From Cheilinus undulatus (taxonomy: Eukaryota; Chordata; Actinopteri; Labriformes; Labridae): a stretch of DNA of 64,000 nucleotides. Positions within the stretch are counted from its first letter, which is position 1. Each line of letters begins with the position of its first letter. The notes under the pieces are model-generated. The model searched no databases and was not told where the DNA came from. It saw nothing but the letters and a program-made list of their open reading frames with translations. Made by a program: the position numbers and the translations under genes. Positions 61,529-64,000 of this stretch are shown in pieces. Where the stretch lies: assembly GCF_018320785.1 (NCBI RefSeq), contig NC_054876.1, forward strand, positions 25,876,212 through 25,940,211, read 5' to 3'.

Positions 61529-62429
61529 GACTCTTTTATCTGTAAAACAGGTTGCAGTTTCACATTTCTAAAACATTTAAAATATTGATATTTATTCTGA
61601 TAACACACGGTCACATCTGGAGAGGAAAATGAACCAGGACAGACTGGAGACGAAACATTCCTCGTCAGCTGCTCATCTGGCTGATTCACAGCTGTCTCAA
61701 CAGGCAGGGAGATAGATTAGAGCCACATTTCACAGAGGTTTTGGCACGTACAGACATTATAATGTTTTATGAAACACCTGCACTCTGCTGTATGAACAGA
61801 AGACCCTTCACCTTTTCTTATGAACTCCATCATCATTAAGCAATTTTGAGGGTTTACTCTCTTCTGAGGGATGTTTACTTCTCCTAAATGCTTCAGAGTG
61901 TTTAATAATTCATGTGATACAAAGTGAAACAATGAAGAGGCATGTTCTCTAAATTGTCCTCAGAGGCACAAACATCTCTCTGATTTTTAAATCCAATTTG
62001 TTGCATCCGGGGGTTAGACCCACCCTGAAGTTAATTTTTGGCCTGGGCATGTTTACCTCTTGTACTCCAGACGATGACCTCAATTCTTACCCGGAGGTAA
62101 AATCACACAGACTGAAACAGTTCTTGACCTCTTGACTCAGCTGTTAACAGCTCAACGGCTGTTTTTACACAAGCACATCTGAAAATTGCAAGGAAATTTA
62201 TAAACGGCCTTCCCTTGAAGTTTTTCTAAGTTGCTTAGTCACAAAAGTCTTCTACAGCAGTTCTCCCTGGAGAACCTAAAGTCAGGATCTCAGGAGGCCA
62301 ATACGACATAAAAGCTGAGCTGCAATAGGTCAACATGCTATGCTTTATTGAAGGTATTTGCCTTCAAATCAAATTAATTAATGCTCCATAATTTGCTCAC
62401 TCAACATTAATCGAGTTTAATTTTTTACA

Positions 62430-62670
62430 GTGTAGCTCATATAGCTGCTTTGTGAGCTTTTCTTCTGGCACTTTAGCTACATAGCTCTGTTATCTAGCCG
62501 AGTTGGCTTTTGTAACATGAGCTTCAACAAACATAACTGAAGCTGTCTTAGCTATGCAGATAACGTAGATACATAGCCTTCGTAGCTGCTTAGAGAGCTT
62601 AGGTTTAGCTACGTTATCTACGTAGCTCTGTTATCTACATAGCTTATGCAGCAAACTCGGCTTTATTAAA
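62430..62670. repeat. Cluster of direct and inverted TAGCTAC-type repeats
   Basis: A 15-base direct repeat, TAGCTCTGTTATCTA, occurs at 62482-62496 and 62623-62637. A perfect 11-base inverted pair, AGATAACGTAG (62558-62568) and CTACGTTATCT (62609-62619), can form a hairpin. GCCGAGTT at about 62498 and AACTCGGC at about 62654 form an outer pair. It has no coding content. Confidence 0.6.
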
Positions 62671-63221
62671 CATTTTGTAATTTGGTTTTGTGGGTCAGGT
62701 TTTTGACTTCTTTCACATCATTACAATATTAAGAGTACAGTTTGAAATCACAATAAACTGAAATGTATTTATGGGTCCTCCATGCATAACCGTATGCATG
62801 TTGCTAACCCTTACATTTTAAGCCCTTTTCACTAATGACATGCATATTACTCATCATTTAAAACCCTTCAAATCCCTAAGACAGCCCTTCCTAGAGATGA
62901 TGAGTTCAAATTACCACAGACAGTGAGTGATTAAAGGACAACTCATAAGACCAAGTGCATTAGACCATATCACATGTATCATAAGCCAATTTCACCTGAC
63001 AAGTCCAGAGAAACATCTCTTTTTAAGATACAATGTGCAAAAAAATAAGGCCTGAAAAGCTTTTAAAACTAAAGTATTTGCCAATGAGGCACGTAGGTTT
63101 AATTTCTAATGTCTTCAATTGAATTTTCTACATTAAAACTAGTATGTGAAATTTCAGCACACTTAAGCAAAAATGCTTTTTTCATTGCAATATATTTTTA
63201 CTTATAGCAAGCAATTCAGTC

Positions 63222-63227
63222 TTTATT
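63222..63227 (-). terminator. Candidate SOWAHA poly(A) signal (AATAAA on minus strand)
   Basis: TTTATT on the plus strand lies about 420 bases beyond the SOWAHA stop on the minus strand. Other hexamers further left are possible. Confidence 0.3.
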
Positions 63228-63648
63228 TTTCTTTCAATGTCTTAAAAAAATAAGGTTAATTTCAAGAAAAATTAAAAAGAAAAAAAAAGATTTGCTAATG
63301 TTTGACGTTTTGGATTCTGGAGATTTTTCTACTTAAATCCTTACAAGAAGCCTTTAGGTACAAAAAATAAAGGCAAATTTCCATTAGAAGTCTGTCTCTG
63401 ATTTCACCAGTTACAGAAGGTTTCTCCTGATTTCAGCGATTTATATCTTCATTGATTATCCCCTTCACCAAACAACCAAACTCATTTTTAAGAATTAATT
63501 TCCAAACTTGTCTGCCCACAATAAATGTCAGAAAAATAAATATCAAACAGGAAGGTGTCCTGTTTTTTTAAAAAGTTTGTGCCAGTTCTCTGCCTTTTGG
63601 CATGCCACACTATTCCAGGGCCAAATATGACTAGACAGAGTTCTGAGT

Positions 63649-64000
63649 TTACATAAAAGCATCTGACACCATCCTGTGTCTGAATCCATTGCTGTCCTCT
63701 TGTTCCTCACTGGGCTCGTCACTCATGGAGTAAAATGTCGGCCTTTGCTTGTGCTTCTTCTTTTGGCCTGTCATGTGAGGCTGGAAGAGTCGGCTTATTG
63801 ACTGGAAGCCCTTAGAGAGATCTGGAAACAGGTCCTGTTCTTCTCTCTCTTGCAGGATCTTTTCTGGAACCTTTTCCTGGACTTTTGGCTCACCCAGCAT
63901 CTCTCTCAGTGTCTTGGAGATGCCTTTGTGTAGATAGTGATAGGCCCTCTTCCCACAGTTGTCCCGGATGCTGGGATCAGCCCCAAACTCCCCCACGAGC
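63649..64000 (-). CDS. sowaha: SOWAHA (sosondowah ankyrin repeat protein A), C-terminal part, 5' end outside window
   Basis: Reading leftward from the window edge in frame, the protein runs LVGEFGADPSIRDNCGKRAY and HYLHKGISKTLREMLGEPK, the final ankyrin repeat of the Sosondowah family (GADPSIRDNCGKRAYHYL is characteristic). A polar, charged tail follows: EREEQDLFPDLSKGFQSISR, KKKHKQRPTFYSMSDE, and DSNGFRHRMVSDAFM before TAA at 63649-63651. A GTG at 63994-63996 that looks like a start is only an internal Val codon. SOWAHA is usually intronless with a conserved N-terminal domain, which would lie beyond 64000. It converges with SHROOM1, the same arrangement as in human. The molecular role is not well known. 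Confidence 0.88.
   Translation of the reverse strand, partial: LVGEFGADPSIRDNCGKRAYHYLHKGISKTLREMLGEPKVQEKVPEKILQEREEQDLFPDLSKGFQSISRLFQPHMTGQKKKHKQRPTFYSMSDEPSEEQEDSNGFRHRMVSDAFM

Noticed and set aside
63649..63996. SOWAHA as a complete 115-residue protein starting at 63996
   Set aside because: The apparent start is a GTG Val codon in the middle of an ankyrin repeat, and the frame continues past the window edge.
1..64000. CRISPR arrays, bacterial operons, phage, rRNA or intact tRNA genes
   Set aside because: None seen. Regular repeats are microsatellites or transposon ends, and the only tRNA-like sequence is in SINEs.

Overview
The window looks like teleost fish nuclear DNA. Its genes are split by GT-AG introns, it is AT-rich outside exons, and it is full of fish-type repeats: Tc1-like elements, a hAT element, an L2/CR1-like LINE and tRNA-derived SINEs. 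Three protein genes are recognisable, all by protein motifs read directly from the exons: the 3' end of AFF4 (+), a complete SHROOM1 (+) and the 3' end of SOWAHA (-). From memory, human 5q31.1 has the same genes with the same relative orientations, with GDF9, UQCRQ and LEAP2 lying between SHROOM1 and AFF4. I could not find those three here, so they appear to be missing from this interval or too fragmented to see.

Layout. 1-6.8 kb holds the last four coding exons of AFF4 and a long 3' UTR with a poly(A) signal at 6765. A TTAA-flanked short-inverted-repeat element sits in its last intron. 6.8-36 kb has no recognisable coding exon. It contains a LINE fragment (7.7-8.5 kb), a dead Tc1 element (9.7-11.2 kb), a probable CCAAT-type promoter with a non-coding first exon (11.75-12.05 kb), a T-rich degenerate array (15.4-16.1 kb), a roughly 1.5 kb dispersed repeat (17.0-18.5 kb), two SINEs and a hAT element with target duplications (33.3-34.1 kb). 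36-53 kb is SHROOM1: two probable 5' UTR exons, then eight coding exons that join in frame from 39337 to 51949 to give about 1,594 residues. These carry ASD1-like and ASD2 regions and no PDZ domain. Its introns hold two Tc1 derivatives and a second copy of the TTAA repeat. 53-63.6 kb is intergenic, with a SINE flanked by clear target duplications, a Tc1 end and a full-length but broken Tc1. 63.65 kb to the end is the C-terminus of SOWAHA on the minus strand, convergent with SHROOM1.

Functionally, AFF4 is a scaffold of the super elongation complex for RNA polymerase II, SHROOM1 is an actin/Rho-kinase cytoskeletal adaptor, and SOWAHA is an ankyrin-repeat protein of unclear role. They are neighbours by descent and nothing suggests they form a pathway. 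I found no convincing new biological system. The most unusual structures are a Tc1-derived snapback element inside SHROOM1 and a short SHROOM1 intron whose retention would give an ASD1-only protein.
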